Source: AA29 sp041481445
GTDB taxonomy: Bacteria; Acidobacteriota; Vicinamibacteria; Fen-336
NCBI GenBank assembly: GCA_041481445.1
Contig: JBGPBV010000013.1
Location: 1 to 64,000, forward strand
Direction: 5' to 3'
Length of the DNA: 64,000 nucleotides
Translations under genes and position numbers: made by a program
Shown: in pieces, positions 1 through 8,554 of the stretch
How the letters are laid out: every line of letters begins with the position of its first letter
How positions within the stretch are numbered: position 1 is the first letter of the stretch
Notes under the pieces: model-generated
What the model was told of the DNA's origin: nothing
Databases searched by the model: none
What the model saw: only the letters and a program-made list of their open reading frames with translations

Positions 1-86
1 CCGCAATTCGTGTGATGGACGACGAACCACTCGCCGGCGTTCCGGACCACACGGGCGTCTCCTTCGGCCAGGCCGGCGAACTGTGA
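1..86 (+). CDS. 3' end of an unidentified gene (partial)
   Basis: An open frame enters from the left edge (first full codon at base 3) and ends at TGA 84-86, giving a 27-residue tail ending in FGQAGEL. It is too short to assign. Its position 58 bases upstream of a cyclo-ligase/ftr pair on the same strand makes another one-carbon enzyme possible, but the residues seen do not prove it. Confidence 0.4.
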   Translation, partial: AIRVMDDEPLAGVPDHTGVSFGQAGEL

Positions 87-144
87 GGGAGTCCCCGTTC
101 GGCACCGCGCTAGCATATTCAGGGTTGAGAGCAGGGGAATCGTC

Positions 145-774
145 ATGACCGACGAAGCCGCCGACGCGCTGACCGCGCGAAAAGCCGCGCTGCGCCGCCA
201 GGCCTACGACGCGCGCAACGCCCAGGAGGACAAGGACGAGGTCTCCAGGACCATCGTCGAGAGGTTCATCGCGCTACCCGAGTACGCCGCGGCCCACACC
301 GCGATGTGGTACCTCGACGTGCGCTCCGAGGTGCGTACACGGCACCAGCTCGGTGAGGCCCTGAACGGTGGAAAGCGCATCGTCGTGCCCTATTGCACGG
401 TGGACGAGAGCGGCGCCAACAAGCTCGGGCTGTGGCATCTCACCGGCATGGACGAGCTGGTGGTGGGCAAGTGGAAGATCCTGGAGCCGCCCCGGGAGCG
501 ATGGGGCGAGCCGGGCAAGGAGGTGGAGCCCGAGGACCTGGACCTGGTGATGGTGCCCGGCGTGGGCTTCGACCGGAAGGGCGCGCGCATGGGCAACGGC
601 CAGGGGTACTACGATCGGCTCCTCGAGCGGGTGCGGCCGGACGCCCCCTTGATCGCGCTGGCCTACGAGTGCCAGATGTTCCCGGAGCTGGTGGTCGGTC
701 TCCACGACATCTACATGGACAAGGTCATCACGGAAAGGGCGGTCTACGAAGGCCGCGGGCGAACGGCGCGATGA
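145..774 (+). CDS. 5-formyltetrahydrofolate cyclo-ligase family protein
   Basis: A 209-residue protein of the 5-formyl-THF cyclo-ligase (MTHFS/YgfA) family, which uses ATP to turn N5-formyl-tetrahydropterin into the methenyl form in the cytosol. The family signature is visible near residues 138-162: VPGVGFD followed by GNGQGYYDRLL, the nucleotide/pterin loop. The length is normal. It ends in an ATGA overlap with ftr, so the two are translationally coupled. Ftr works with N5-formyl-H4MPT, so this ligase may act on the methanopterin carrier rather than folate. That substrate idea is inference; the family call is firm. Confidence 0.88.
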   Translation: MTDEAADALTARKAALRRQAYDARNAQEDKDEVSRTIVERFIALPEYAAAHTAMWYLDVRSEVRTRHQLGEALNGGKRIVVPYCTVDESGANKLGLWHLTGMDELVVGKWKILEPPRERWGEPGKEVEPEDLDLVMVPGVGFDRKGARMGNGQGYYDRLLERVRPDAPLIALAYECQMFPELVVGLHDIYMDKVITERAVYEGRGRTAR

Positions 775-1694
775 AGGGCGCCGACGTCGAGGATACCTAC
801 GCCGAGGCCTTCAAGAGCCTGTACGCGGAAATCCTGATCACCGCCCGCGATCGTACCTGGCTCGACCATGCGCTCCAGGCCGCCACCGGCAACGGATCCT
901 CGACCATCTTGTGCGACTGCGAGGCCGGCCTCGACCGCTACGTCGGACCCGGCGGCGACGAGTCGTTCGCCACGCCGGATGACCGTCCGGGAGCCGTCGT
1001 TCAGCTCCACGTGCCCCGCTTCCGCAAGGACCGGGTGAGAGCCCTGGAGCGCTCGCTCCTGGTGCGCATCTCCCAGAACGTCCTCACGTGTCCGACCGCG
1101 GCCTGCTTCAACCTCCTGGAAACCGAGCCCTATTTCAAGCTGGGGCGCAAGATCGCTTTTTTTGGCGACGGCCACCAGTTCCGGGACGAGCGCCACGGCC
1201 GGCGGGTGTGGGTGATCCCCATCCTCGGCGGCGAGTTCGTGGTGGACCGGCGATTCGGCTACCGCGAGGGGCTGATGGGCGGCAACATCTGGTACTTCGG
1301 CAAGGACGCGGATTCCGCCGTTGCCGCGGCCGAGCGCGGTGTCCGTGCGATCGGGAACCTGCCGGGGGTGATCCTGCCGTTTCCCGGTGGCATCGCGGCC
1401 AGCGGGTCGAAGGCCGGGAGCAGGTATTCCTTCGCCGTCGCCAGCACCTACGCGGAATTCTGCCCCACCCTGCGCGAGAAGCTGGGCGCGAAGTCCCGGC
1501 TACCCGAAGGCGTGGGCTCGGTGATGGAGATCATCATCGACGGCCGGGACCTCAAGTCCCTCGTCGACGCCACCCAGGTGGCGATCGCGGCGTCTCGGGA
1601 GACGGCCGGCCTCGTCCGGATCTCCGCCGGGAACTATGGCGGCCGGCTGGGCAAGAGCTTCATCTACCTGCACCCGGACAAGCAGGGCGCATGA
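771..1694 (+). CDS. ftr: formylmethanofuran--tetrahydromethanopterin formyltransferase
   Basis: A 307-residue Ftr/FhcD protein. It transfers the formyl group between methanofuran and tetrahydromethanopterin; in methylotrophic bacteria it is part of the formyltransferase/hydrolase complex that releases formate. Family features include the N-terminal DTYAEAF segment, LTCPTAACFN, a central FFGDGHQ segment, the GGNIWYFG block and FPGGIAASGSKAG. The length matches known Ftr (about 300). The start is the ATG overlapping the stop of the cyclo-ligase gene. No fhcA, fhcB or fhcC is visible, so the rest of the complex must lie outside, perhaps to the left. Confidence 0.95.
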   Translation: MKGADVEDTYAEAFKSLYAEILITARDRTWLDHALQAATGNGSSTILCDCEAGLDRYVGPGGDESFATPDDRPGAVVQLHVPRFRKDRVRALERSLLVRISQNVLTCPTAACFNLLETEPYFKLGRKIAFFGDGHQFRDERHGRRVWVIPILGGEFVVDRRFGYREGLMGGNIWYFGKDADSAVAAAERGVRAIGNLPGVILPFPGGIAASGSKAGSRYSFAVASTYAEFCPTLREKLGAKSRLPEGVGSVMEIIIDGRDLKSLVDATQVAIAASRETAGLVRISAGNYGGRLGKSFIYLHPDKQGA

Positions 1695-1821
1695 CAACGC
1701 TCGTTTCATCAGGACTCCCGCGGAGCCTCAACGGCCCGAGCTGCGCAGGGGAGAGTCGACGCGCCGCACGGGACGTTCGTCGATCCCATCCCTTCAGGAG
1801 CGACGAGGCCGTCGCGAAGAC

Positions 1822-4800
1822 TCACGGCGCCGGCGAGAACGTCACCTTCAAGTTCTGCGCACCGCCCACGGCTCCGACCTGGACGTAGTAGGTCGTGCCC
1901 GGCACGGGCGTGAAGGTCACCTTCGCGTCGGCGTTCGGGCCGTCGAACGAGCAGCCGTTCGGGATCAGGGTCAGCGTGTCGAGGGCACCGCCCTCGAAGA
2001 CCGCGATGGTCGTGTAGTAGTCGCTGCCCCACGTGTCGATCTGCACCTTGGTCGCATCCGGCGCCGTGTAGCTGTACCAGACGGTGGCGCCGGGCGCGAC
2101 GGTCATGGCGCCGCACGGGATGTTCGTCGGCTCGCCGCTCTCCGTGCTCGCGCCCTTCGTGTAGAGCGTGTACTGGGCCGGGAGCGACAGTAGCGCCTCC
2201 GCGGCGGCGAAGTCGTCGTTCGGAGGCGGCTTGGGAAGGAAGATGGCCCACAACAGGACGTCCTCGTCGAGCTGGAACGTGTAGGGGTTCCCCGGCGCCA
2301 CCTCCTTGCCTTGGCTGTCCTCCCAGAGCCCGAAGTAGTACCCCTGGGGCGCGACCGCCGTCGCGGTCACGATCGCCCCCGGCTGGACGTTTCCGGTGCC
2401 CTGCACGATTGCCCCGGGCACCTCCGCCCCGTTGGAGTCCGTGGAGGCGGCTTGCAGGAACCGGGTGGCACGCGGCGGGATCGTCACCTCCACCGTGGCC
2501 GCGCCTGGCGAGACCGCCGTGACCTTGATCGAGACGCCGGTGGCCGGATCCGTGAACGTCTGACCGGCCGCCAACGCGCCATCGCTGAAATCGTAGAAAC
2601 CGGCGAGCGAGCCCGGCGTCATGTCCAGGACCGCGTTCCCGGCGACCCACCGCTCGTCCATGTGGACCGTGACACCGCTCGCGTAGGCGGGCGCGGTCGC
2701 GAGCCAGTCGTCCCAGGGCGGTGTGGGCTGGCGATAGCTGACGTAGTAATAGCCGCTGGCCAGGCCGTCCGGCGGCAGCGCGCCCGGCGCGTGCCACTTG
2801 CGCGGGATCTTCAGCACCTTCGTGTTCTGGGCGCCGTCCTCGTACGCGTGGATGGTATAGGTGCCCGAGTTCCAGATCGGCAAGGCACGCCCGCTCTCGA
2901 GCCAGCCCAGCGCGTCCTTGCTCGCGGCGTTGAACTGCGCGTATGAGCCGGAGCCCATGACGTCCGTGTAGTCGAGGTACTCGTCCTGGCCGCACGTCCC
3001 TTCGAGCGCCTGGACGGCACTGCCGCAATCCCACCCATTGGCATGCCCGAGGCCGAGCTGGTGCCCGAACTCGTGAAGGACGGTGCTCCCGATCCGACCA
3101 TCGGGCGTGGTGTCGCCCATCCCGTTGTATATCGTGCTCTCCGTCACCGTCTTCGTCTGGCCGCCCTGGACGTCGACGGTAATCGGGGTCGTGAGCCCAC
3201 CGGCGCCGCAGAGCTTCGGATCGTTCACGGCGATGAGGAGCCGCTCGTAGGAGAGGTAGTCGACGGCATCGCCGACGGCGAGCAGCACGTCCTTCCAACT
3301 CATGCAGCCGTTGGCGGCCACGATGAAGGGACCGTACACGTCGTCGGGGCCGCCTTCCCCGCCCGTGGCTCCAACGATCGTGGTGAAGGCCGGGCTCCCG
3401 GAGCCGTACGACGCCTGGGCGTAGTAGCTGCGCGCGCTGCCGGGGTTGCTCGCGGCGAAGACGAGGTTCGCCGCGCTCACCTTGTCGGCGTAGGGGTGGG
3501 GGGGAGCGTCGGGCGCGCTGGCGAGGATGACCGCGGTGCGCTGGGGACCGATGCTCGGGACGGCGCCCGCGGGGACCTGGACCGCCATGCGGACGGGGAC
3601 GCAGTTCGTGTCCGAGAAGCAGGCCACGGCCGCATAGGGATCGTCTCGCGGCGCCTGCATGCCCGTCACCGTCGCGGTGACGAGCAGCGGCTTGCTGCCG
3701 TCGGCGATCGAGCAGTCGAGGAATTGCGCGTTGCCCTGAACGCCGTTCGGCAGTGGCGTCAGCGGCGCCGCCGCCTGGCAGACGTTCAAGACCTGGGTGC
3801 CCGAGGTCGCGCCCGTGAAGGTGAGGTTCGGTCCGAGGTAGTACCGGATGGCCGCCGGCACACCGAGCTGGCCTTGCGGAACACGGACGGTGAGCTCGAT
3901 CGTGTCGCCCGGCGCCACCGGGGTCGTGCTCCCGGGCTCGAACCAGGGAAGGCCGTTCACGGCGCTCACGAGGTGGGGCGGCACGTTCGGCAGCGAGGTC
4001 CCTTTCGCATACACGAGCGCAACATCCGCGGGTCCGGCGTCGACGGGGACGGTCGCCATGATCGTCTTCTTCGCCAGGTTGATCACGGACACGGTGTGGC
4101 TGCCATTGTTCGCCGCGTACAGCCGGGCACCGGTGCTGCTGAGCGCGAGGCCATGCGGGCCGAGCCCGACCAGGATCGTCCCCGTGACCTTGCTCTTCGC
4201 GGTGTCGATCACGGACACGGTCCCGCTGCCGGAGTTCGCGGCGTAGAGCTCGTTGCCGTTCTCGCTCAGCGCGAGCGCGATCGTCCCCGCGCCCGCGGGC
4301 ACCTTGGCACTGGCCTTGAGCTGGACGGTGTTGATGGTCCGCGCCTGGCCGGAGAGGAAGTCGGCGACGTAGAGCCGCGTTCCCGGTTGATTCAAGGCGA
4401 GAGCGGTCGGCGCGCCGCCGAGCGCGATCGTCGCCGTGACCTTCTTGGCCAGGTCGACGACCTCCACCGTGCCCGCTCCCTCGGCGGACACGTAAAGCCG
4501 GTGGCCGTCGTGCGAAGCGACGACGCCGTAGGGCACGGCCCCCACCGGCAACGGGTTCCCGATGACGGTGCTCGTCTTCGTGTCGATCAGTGAGACGGTG
4601 TCGTCACCGCTGTTGGCGACATACAGCCGGGAGCCCTTTTGGTTGAGGGCAAGGCCGGTGGGATTCCGTCCCACCAGGATGTTCGCGATGATCTGGTAGG
4701 TGCTCGTATCGAACACCGTCACGAGACCATCCGTCCCCTTCCCGTGGGTGCTCACGTACACGCGGGTCCCCGCCGGGTTGACCGCGAGGAATTGCGGCGT

Positions 4801-4998
4801 CTGTCCTGCCGGGAGGTTCAGCAGGACCTTGTTCGTCATGCCGTCGATGACCGTGACGTCGTTGCTGAGCTGGTTCGCGACGTATACGCAGGGATTGCAC
4901 ACCGTCGCCGCGCACAAGGACGGAACGGCGACGAAGCTCCCGCCAAGGAGGGCCGCTACCGCCGGGGTGAGCGCACGTCGCGACAAAGACACCCGCAT
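1822..4998 (-). CDS. secreted YVTN beta-propeller / metzincin metalloprotease
   Basis: About 1058 residues. A signal peptide (MRVSLSRRAL then a hydrophobic run ending near LCA) supports the ATG at 4998, although an in-frame ATG exists at 5052. Residues about 30-330 hold six or seven YVTN-type propeller blades (motifs such as RLYVANSGDDTVSLID). A middle cysteine-containing region follows. The zinc site HEFGHQLGLGH lies near 642-652 with a Met-turn (TDVMGSG) near 680, as in metzincin/M11-like proteases. The C-terminus has a pre-peptidase-like beta domain beginning NDDFAAAEAL. It is probably an exported or cell-surface protease. It converges with ftr and looks like a single-gene unit. Its substrate is unknown. 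Confidence 0.85.
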   Translation of the reverse strand: MRVSLSRRALTPAVAALLGGSFVAVPSLCAATVCNPCVYVANQLSNDVTVIDGMTNKVLLNLPAGQTPQFLAVNPAGTRVYVSTHGKGTDGLVTVFDTSTYQIIANILVGRNPTGLALNQKGSRLYVANSGDDTVSLIDTKTSTVIGNPLPVGAVPYGVVASHDGHRLYVSAEGAGTVEVVDLAKKVTATIALGGAPTALALNQPGTRLYVADFLSGQARTINTVQLKASAKVPAGAGTIALALSENGNELYAANSGSGTVSVIDTAKSKVTGTILVGLGPHGLALSSTGARLYAANNGSHTVSVINLAKKTIMATVPVDAGPADVALVYAKGTSLPNVPPHLVSAVNGLPWFEPGSTTPVAPGDTIELTVRVPQGQLGVPAAIRYYLGPNLTFTGATSGTQVLNVCQAAAPLTPLPNGVQGNAQFLDCSIADGSKPLLVTATVTGMQAPRDDPYAAVACFSDTNCVPVRMAVQVPAGAVPSIGPQRTAVILASAPDAPPHPYADKVSAANLVFAASNPGSARSYYAQASYGSGSPAFTTIVGATGGEGGPDDVYGPFIVAANGCMSWKDVLLAVGDAVDYLSYERLLIAVNDPKLCGAGGLTTPITVDVQGGQTKTVTESTIYNGMGDTTPDGRIGSTVLHEFGHQLGLGHANGWDCGSAVQALEGTCGQDEYLDYTDVMGSGSYAQFNAASKDALGWLESGRALPIWNSGTYTIHAYEDGAQNTKVLKIPRKWHAPGALPPDGLASGYYYVSYRQPTPPWDDWLATAPAYASGVTVHMDERWVAGNAVLDMTPGSLAGFYDFSDGALAAGQTFTDPATGVSIKVTAVSPGAATVEVTIPPRATRFLQAASTDSNGAEVPGAIVQGTGNVQPGAIVTATAVAPQGYYFGLWEDSQGKEVAPGNPYTFQLDEDVLLWAIFLPKPPPNDDFAAAEALLSLPAQYTLYTKGASTESGEPTNIPCGAMTVAPGATVWYSYTAPDATKVQIDTWGSDYYTTIAVFEGGALDTLTLIPNGCSFDGPNADAKVTFTPVPGTTYYVQVGAVGGAQNLKVTFSPAP

Positions 4999-5254
4999 CC
5001 TGGTTGGAAGGACGAAGGCGACGACTGTAGATGGTCCGACCGGGGAGGTCAAACGAAGGGTCGAAGGGAGTCGGAGGGGCCGAAACTTCGCGGGAAGCGA
5101 ACGCGGCGATGCGGAGCATTGTGCGGTGTAAGACGGGCAGAGCTACCATGAGTTTCTTGAAGCGGCTCGCGAAGGAGTCGGGGACCAGGGCCCTGGCGTC
5201 GCGTATGCTGGGGCGTTCGGAGCCGCAAGAAACAACCTGGTTCGGGGGGTAGCG

Positions 5255-5827
5255 ATGGCAGCAGTCCCGTTGTGGATGGCGACGGTGATCTTGGTAACGC
5301 TCGCGCCGGGACAAGACCCCCACGCCCACCACCAGCCCGCGCCGACCCGCGTGGAGGGCGGCTGGGTCAAGTATCAGCACCAGACCGCGGGGTTCAGCCT
5401 GGAGCATCCCGCGGATTGGACGGTGTCGAACGAGAAGGTCGCCATCTCGATCCATTTCGCCCACCCGACGAAGCCGGCGCATCTCTACGCTTCGGCCTTC
5501 AGGATGTCCGGAGGCACGTTGCGGGATTTCGCCGAGCAGAAGTTCGGCGCGCAGCCCGAGCTCTTCACGTCGCTCGGCCCCCCGCGCGCCATGGACGGTG
5601 TCGGCTGGACCGGCCTCGTGCAGGACGCGGAGACGACCTACGGCGGAGGGCGGACGCGGCGACGCGTCCTGTGTGCCAAGCACGGGAACCTCTACGTCAG
5701 CCTCGCGCTCTACATCGATGCCGGGGAGCTCGCCGCGCCCGACGTGGACTACGACCGGCTCTTCACTTCCTTGCGCTTCGATGCGGACCCCGCCGCGCCT
5801 ACCCCCGCCCCGGTTCCGCCCCACTAG
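5255..5827 (+). CDS. exported protein with PsbP-like fold, function unknown
   Basis: 190 residues with a short hydrophobic N-terminus (MAAVPLWMATVILVTLAPG) that looks like a signal peptide. It is followed by the pattern YQHQTAGFSLEHPADWTV, typical of small secreted domains resembling PsbP/DUF1795. A proline-rich tail ends the protein. A G-rich ribosome-binding site (GGGGGG) precedes the ATG by about 5 bases. It stands alone between a protease gene and the convergent DUF2911 gene. No enzyme motif is visible. Confidence 0.65.
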   Translation: MAAVPLWMATVILVTLAPGQDPHAHHQPAPTRVEGGWVKYQHQTAGFSLEHPADWTVSNEKVAISIHFAHPTKPAHLYASAFRMSGGTLRDFAEQKFGAQPELFTSLGPPRAMDGVGWTGLVQDAETTYGGGRTRRRVLCAKHGNLYVSLALYIDAGELAAPDVDYDRLFTSLRFDADPAAPTPAPVPPH

Positions 5828-5874
5828 GCCCAGACGTGTTGGCGGGTGCGCCCCTGCGCTCGCCGGCCTCCGGT

Positions 5875-6540
5875 CTAGCGGTCCCCGTTCAACTCGACCG
5901 ACCACGTCCGGTCCGCCCAGGCGAGGGTCAGGGTCAGGGCATTGGAGCCAGAGGGCTCGAGGCGGATCGTGAATGGATCGACCGGAGGATTGGCCGTGCC
6001 CGGTCTCATGATCACCCGGGCGGCCTCCGTCGCCGCGATTCCCTCGACGTTGCGCGCGCGATTCATGTTGTAGCCCTCGAGGTGGGGCCACCGGCGCCTC
6101 GCTTCGTTCTCGGGAACCGTGAAAGCCAGGAGGTGGGCCAGGGCTCCGAGCTCGATCCCGGGGTCCGTGTTCAGGATCAGCGCCCAGTCACCCTCCTGCG
6201 GAGCGGAGACGTAGACCGAGTACCTGCCCGCCCGCAGTCGTCTCCCACCGCTGGGGCGCCGGATGCGGCCACAACTGGCCCCGCAGAGGCTGTCGAGCGA
6301 GAGATCGCCCTCCGTCGTGAACATGGTGATTTCGTCCGCGCCCGCCCGCCAGACGCGGTCGTCGGGCAACTGGGCGATCAGGGATTCGAGCGTGCGGCCC
6401 TTCAGCTCGGCCCGCCCGTACTCGACGGTCACCTTCTTGCCCTGGATGGTTCCCTCCGCGGTACCTCGCGGGGCGGCCTGAGCGGAGGCCAGGCTGCAGA
6501 CAGAGGCGGCGAACAATGCACACGGCAGGGCTCCTCTCAT
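5875..6540 (-). CDS. DUF2911 domain exported protein
   Basis: 221 residues with a signal peptide (cleavage near ASAQA). The DUF2911 pattern is clear: VEYGRAELKGR, VWRAGADEITMFT, LRAGRYSVYV and WALILNTD, covering about residues 35-135. DUF2911 proteins are predicted beta-rich periplasmic proteins of unknown role, frequent in Bacteroidetes and Acidobacteria. It lies 7 bases downstream of mfnB on the same strand, so the two are probably co-transcribed, though no functional link is evident. Confidence 0.82.
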   Translation of the reverse strand: MRGALPCALFAASVCSLASAQAAPRGTAEGTIQGKKVTVEYGRAELKGRTLESLIAQLPDDRVWRAGADEITMFTTEGDLSLDSLCGASCGRIRRPSGGRRLRAGRYSVYVSAPQEGDWALILNTDPGIELGALAHLLAFTVPENEARRRWPHLEGYNMNRARNVEGIAATEAARVIMRPGTANPPVDPFTIRLEPSGSNALTLTLAWADRTWSVELNGDR

Positions 6541-6547
6541 CCGCCGC

Positions 6548-7303
6548 TCAGGGACGGTCGACCGCGTAGGACACGCCGGCGCGGAGCGCGAGCCCGGCGC
6601 GGAGGGCCCGCACGCGCGCGGCGCTCACCGTTCCCCGGCGCCCTCCCTCGCACGCGCTGCCGCGGACTCCGACGATATCGGCCCCGAGGCCCTGCGCCCG
6701 CTCCAGGTCGGCCGGACCCAGCGCGCCGGCCATCGCGGTCTCCAGCCCGAGCGCGCGGGCCGCCTCCAAGAACCCGGCCACCGCGTTCTCGCCCATGGCG
6801 GTGAAGGTGGAGACGCCATCCTTGACGGCGGTGTCGAGCATCACGCCGTCGAACCCGGCCTGCCGGGCGACGGAGGGCAGCGCGGCCGCGGGCAGGGCGG
6901 CGACGCGGGCGGCATCCGCGTAGGCGGCGGCCATCAACCGTATGCGCGGGTTGACGTCCCTCGCCGCGCGGCGCACGGCGACGAGCAGCTCCAGAGCCTG
7001 CTCCGGGCGCGCCGATCCGAACAGGCCGATCTTGAGGTAATCGGCCCCGCAGGCCGCGGCGCCCGCCGCCGCCAGCGCCATCGTGCCGGGCAGGTGAGGG
7101 GCATCGCCGAGGGCCACGCTCACTTCCGCCGCCGAACCCACTCGTGCCCGGACGGCGCGCAGCAGCGCGGGAGCGGGGGCGCCCAGGGACCCCTCGGCCG
7201 GGTTCTTGACGTCCACGATGTCGGCACCGCCCGCGAGAGCGGCTTCCACCTCCTCCGCGGTCACGACGCTCACGAGCAGGCGCACCCGCCGCTCCGCCGC
7301 CAT
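6548..7303 (-). CDS. mfnB: (5-formylfuran-3-yl)methyl phosphate synthase
   Basis: 251 residues of the MfnB (former DUF556) family, which makes the furan precursor of methanofuran from two glyceraldehyde-3-phosphates. Signatures: LLVSVVTAEEVEAAL at the N-terminus, ADIVDVKNPAEGSLGAP with the conserved lysine, DYLKIGLFG, and the C-terminal GVRGSACEGGRR loop. The ATG at 7303 is chosen because GAGGAGG lies 6 bases upstream; a GTG at 7321 is in frame but lacks such a site. It is divergent from the long + strand cofactor series and supplies the other carrier needed by ftr. Confidence 0.93.
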   Translation of the reverse strand: MAAERRVRLLVSVVTAEEVEAALAGGADIVDVKNPAEGSLGAPAPALLRAVRARVGSAAEVSVALGDAPHLPGTMALAAAGAAACGADYLKIGLFGSARPEQALELLVAVRRAARDVNPRIRLMAAAYADAARVAALPAAALPSVARQAGFDGVMLDTAVKDGVSTFTAMGENAVAGFLEAARALGLETAMAGALGPADLERAQGLGADIVGVRGSACEGGRRGTVSAARVRALRAGLALRAGVSYAVDRP

Positions 7304-7325
7304 GGAATCCTCCTCAGGCACGGGG

Positions 7326-7334
7326 CTATCATAG
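7326..7334. promoter_or_regulatory. palindromic -10-like element shared by divergent genes
   Basis: The palindrome CTATCATAG gives TATCAT reading right and TATGAT reading left. It sits 15 bases before the SDR start (7348) and 22 bases before the mfnB start (7303), so one element could serve as the -10 box for both directions. No good -35 box was seen on either side, so this is a candidate only. Confidence 0.35.
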
Positions 7335-7347
7335 TGCCCGTCCGATC

Positions 7348-8151
7348 ATGAGCAACGAGCCGGCCCGTGGAGAACCGACCATACCGACCAGCGGGCCGGG
7401 CCGATTCGCGGGCCAGGGCGTCGTGGTGACGGGCGCTTCGAGCGGCATCGGGCGCGCGGTGGCCCTCGCTTTCGCGCGCGAGAGCGCGAAGGTGCTCCTC
7501 ACGTACCGTCGCAACGCGGAGGGCGCGCGGGAGGTGGCGGACCAGATCCGGGGTGCGGGCGGCCAGGCCTTCACGGCCGAAGTCGACCTCTCGCGGGAGG
7601 CGGAGGTGGAACGTCTGGTGGCGGAGGCTTTCACGCGCCTGTCCCGCGTGGACGTCTGGGTCAACAACGCCGGGGCGGACATCCTCACGGGGGAGGGCGC
7701 TCGGCGGACCGACGTGGAGAAGCTCGACCAGGTGCTCGGCGTGGACCTGCGCGGCACGATCCTCTGCTCCTGGCCGGTGGCCCGCCGCCTGCGCGCCCAG
7801 GGCCGCGGGGTGATCCTCAACGTCTCCTGGGATCACGTCCTCACTGGAGCCGCGGGCCGTGACGCCGAGATCTACGCCGCGGGCAAAGGGGGCATCCTCG
7901 CGTTCAGCAAATGCCTGGCGCGGAGCTTCGCGCCCGAGGTCCGCGTCAACGTGCTGGCCCCCGGCTGGATCGCCACCGCTTTCGCGGACGGCCTCCCCGA
8001 GGAGGACCGACGCCGCATCGCCGAGGCGACGCCACTCCGGCGCTTCGGCACCCCCGAGGACGTGGCGCAGGCCGCGCTCTTCCTGGCCTCGGCGGAGGCC
8101 GGGTTCTTGACCGGCGCGACCATGCTGGTGAACGGCGGTACCGTGATGTAA
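7348..8151 (+). CDS. short-chain dehydrogenase/reductase (FabG-like)
   Basis: 267 residues of classical SDR. The NAD(P)-binding motif TGASSGIG is near residue 29, NNAG near 110, the catalytic Ser in NVSWDH near 155 and the YAAGK pair near 173-177. Pteridine reductases carry TGxxxRxG in the first motif; this protein does not, so a simple pteridine-reductase call is not supported. It is the first gene of the + strand H4MPT/PQQ series and may reduce an intermediate there, or may be an ordinary ketoreductase. The substrate cannot be told from sequence. Confidence 0.8.
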   Translation: MSNEPARGEPTIPTSGPGRFAGQGVVVTGASSGIGRAVALAFARESAKVLLTYRRNAEGAREVADQIRGAGGQAFTAEVDLSREAEVERLVAEAFTRLSRVDVWVNNAGADILTGEGARRTDVEKLDQVLGVDLRGTILCSWPVARRLRAQGRGVILNVSWDHVLTGAAGRDAEIYAAGKGGILAFSKCLARSFAPEVRVNVLAPGWIATAFADGLPEEDRRRIAEATPLRRFGTPEDVAQAALFLASAEAGFLTGATMLVNGGTVM

Positions 8152-8179
8152 CTTGCCCCCTGAGATCAAGGAGGCGGTC

Positions 8180-8548
8180 ATGACCAAGGCCAAGCTCGGG
8201 ACCTACAGCGAGGACGAGGTTCGCCGCAAGCTCGAGGATCTGCCCGGGTGGTACTACGAGGAGGGCTGGATCCGCCGCCAGTACAAGACGGATGGCTGGC
8301 CCTCGACGCTGATGCTCGTGAACCAGATTGGATATGTGGCCGAGGCCGCCTATCACCATCCCGATCTTTCCGTGACGTGGGCCAAGGTCACGGTGAAGCT
8401 CAAGACCCACTCCGAGAACGGGATCACGGACCGGGATCTGGAGCTGGCCCGCAAGCTCGACCAGACCGTGCTCTGGCGGCCGGCCGAAGGCTCGGCCCTC
8501 GAGGGCACGCCCAACAAGTTCGTGATGAGCGGCAAGGCAGGCGGCTGA
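8180..8548 (+). CDS. 4a-hydroxytetrahydrobiopterin dehydratase family protein
   Basis: 122 residues of the pterin-4a-carbinolamine dehydratase (PCD/PhhB) family. The active-site region HHPDLSVTWAKV is followed by LKTHSENGITDRDLELA. AAGGAGG lies 5 bases before the ATG at 8180, which fixes the start. No phenylalanine hydroxylase is nearby. Placed just before the dihydropteroate-synthase-like gene and in the same frame, it probably serves pterin handling in H4MPT synthesis rather than amino-acid hydroxylation (inference). PCD-like genes are known to accompany pterin- or molybdopterin-linked pathways. Confidence 0.9.
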   Translation: MTKAKLGTYSEDEVRRKLEDLPGWYYEEGWIRRQYKTDGWPSTLMLVNQIGYVAEAAYHHPDLSVTWAKVTVKLKTHSENGITDRDLELARKLDQTVLWRPAEGSALEGTPNKFVMSGKAGG

Positions 8549-8554
8549 GGTCGT

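Noticed and set aside
7348..8151. Naming the first SDR gene as a pteridine or dihydromethanopterin reductase
   Set aside because: The cofactor motif is TGASSGIG, without the arginine of pteridine reductases. Context alone does not support the name.
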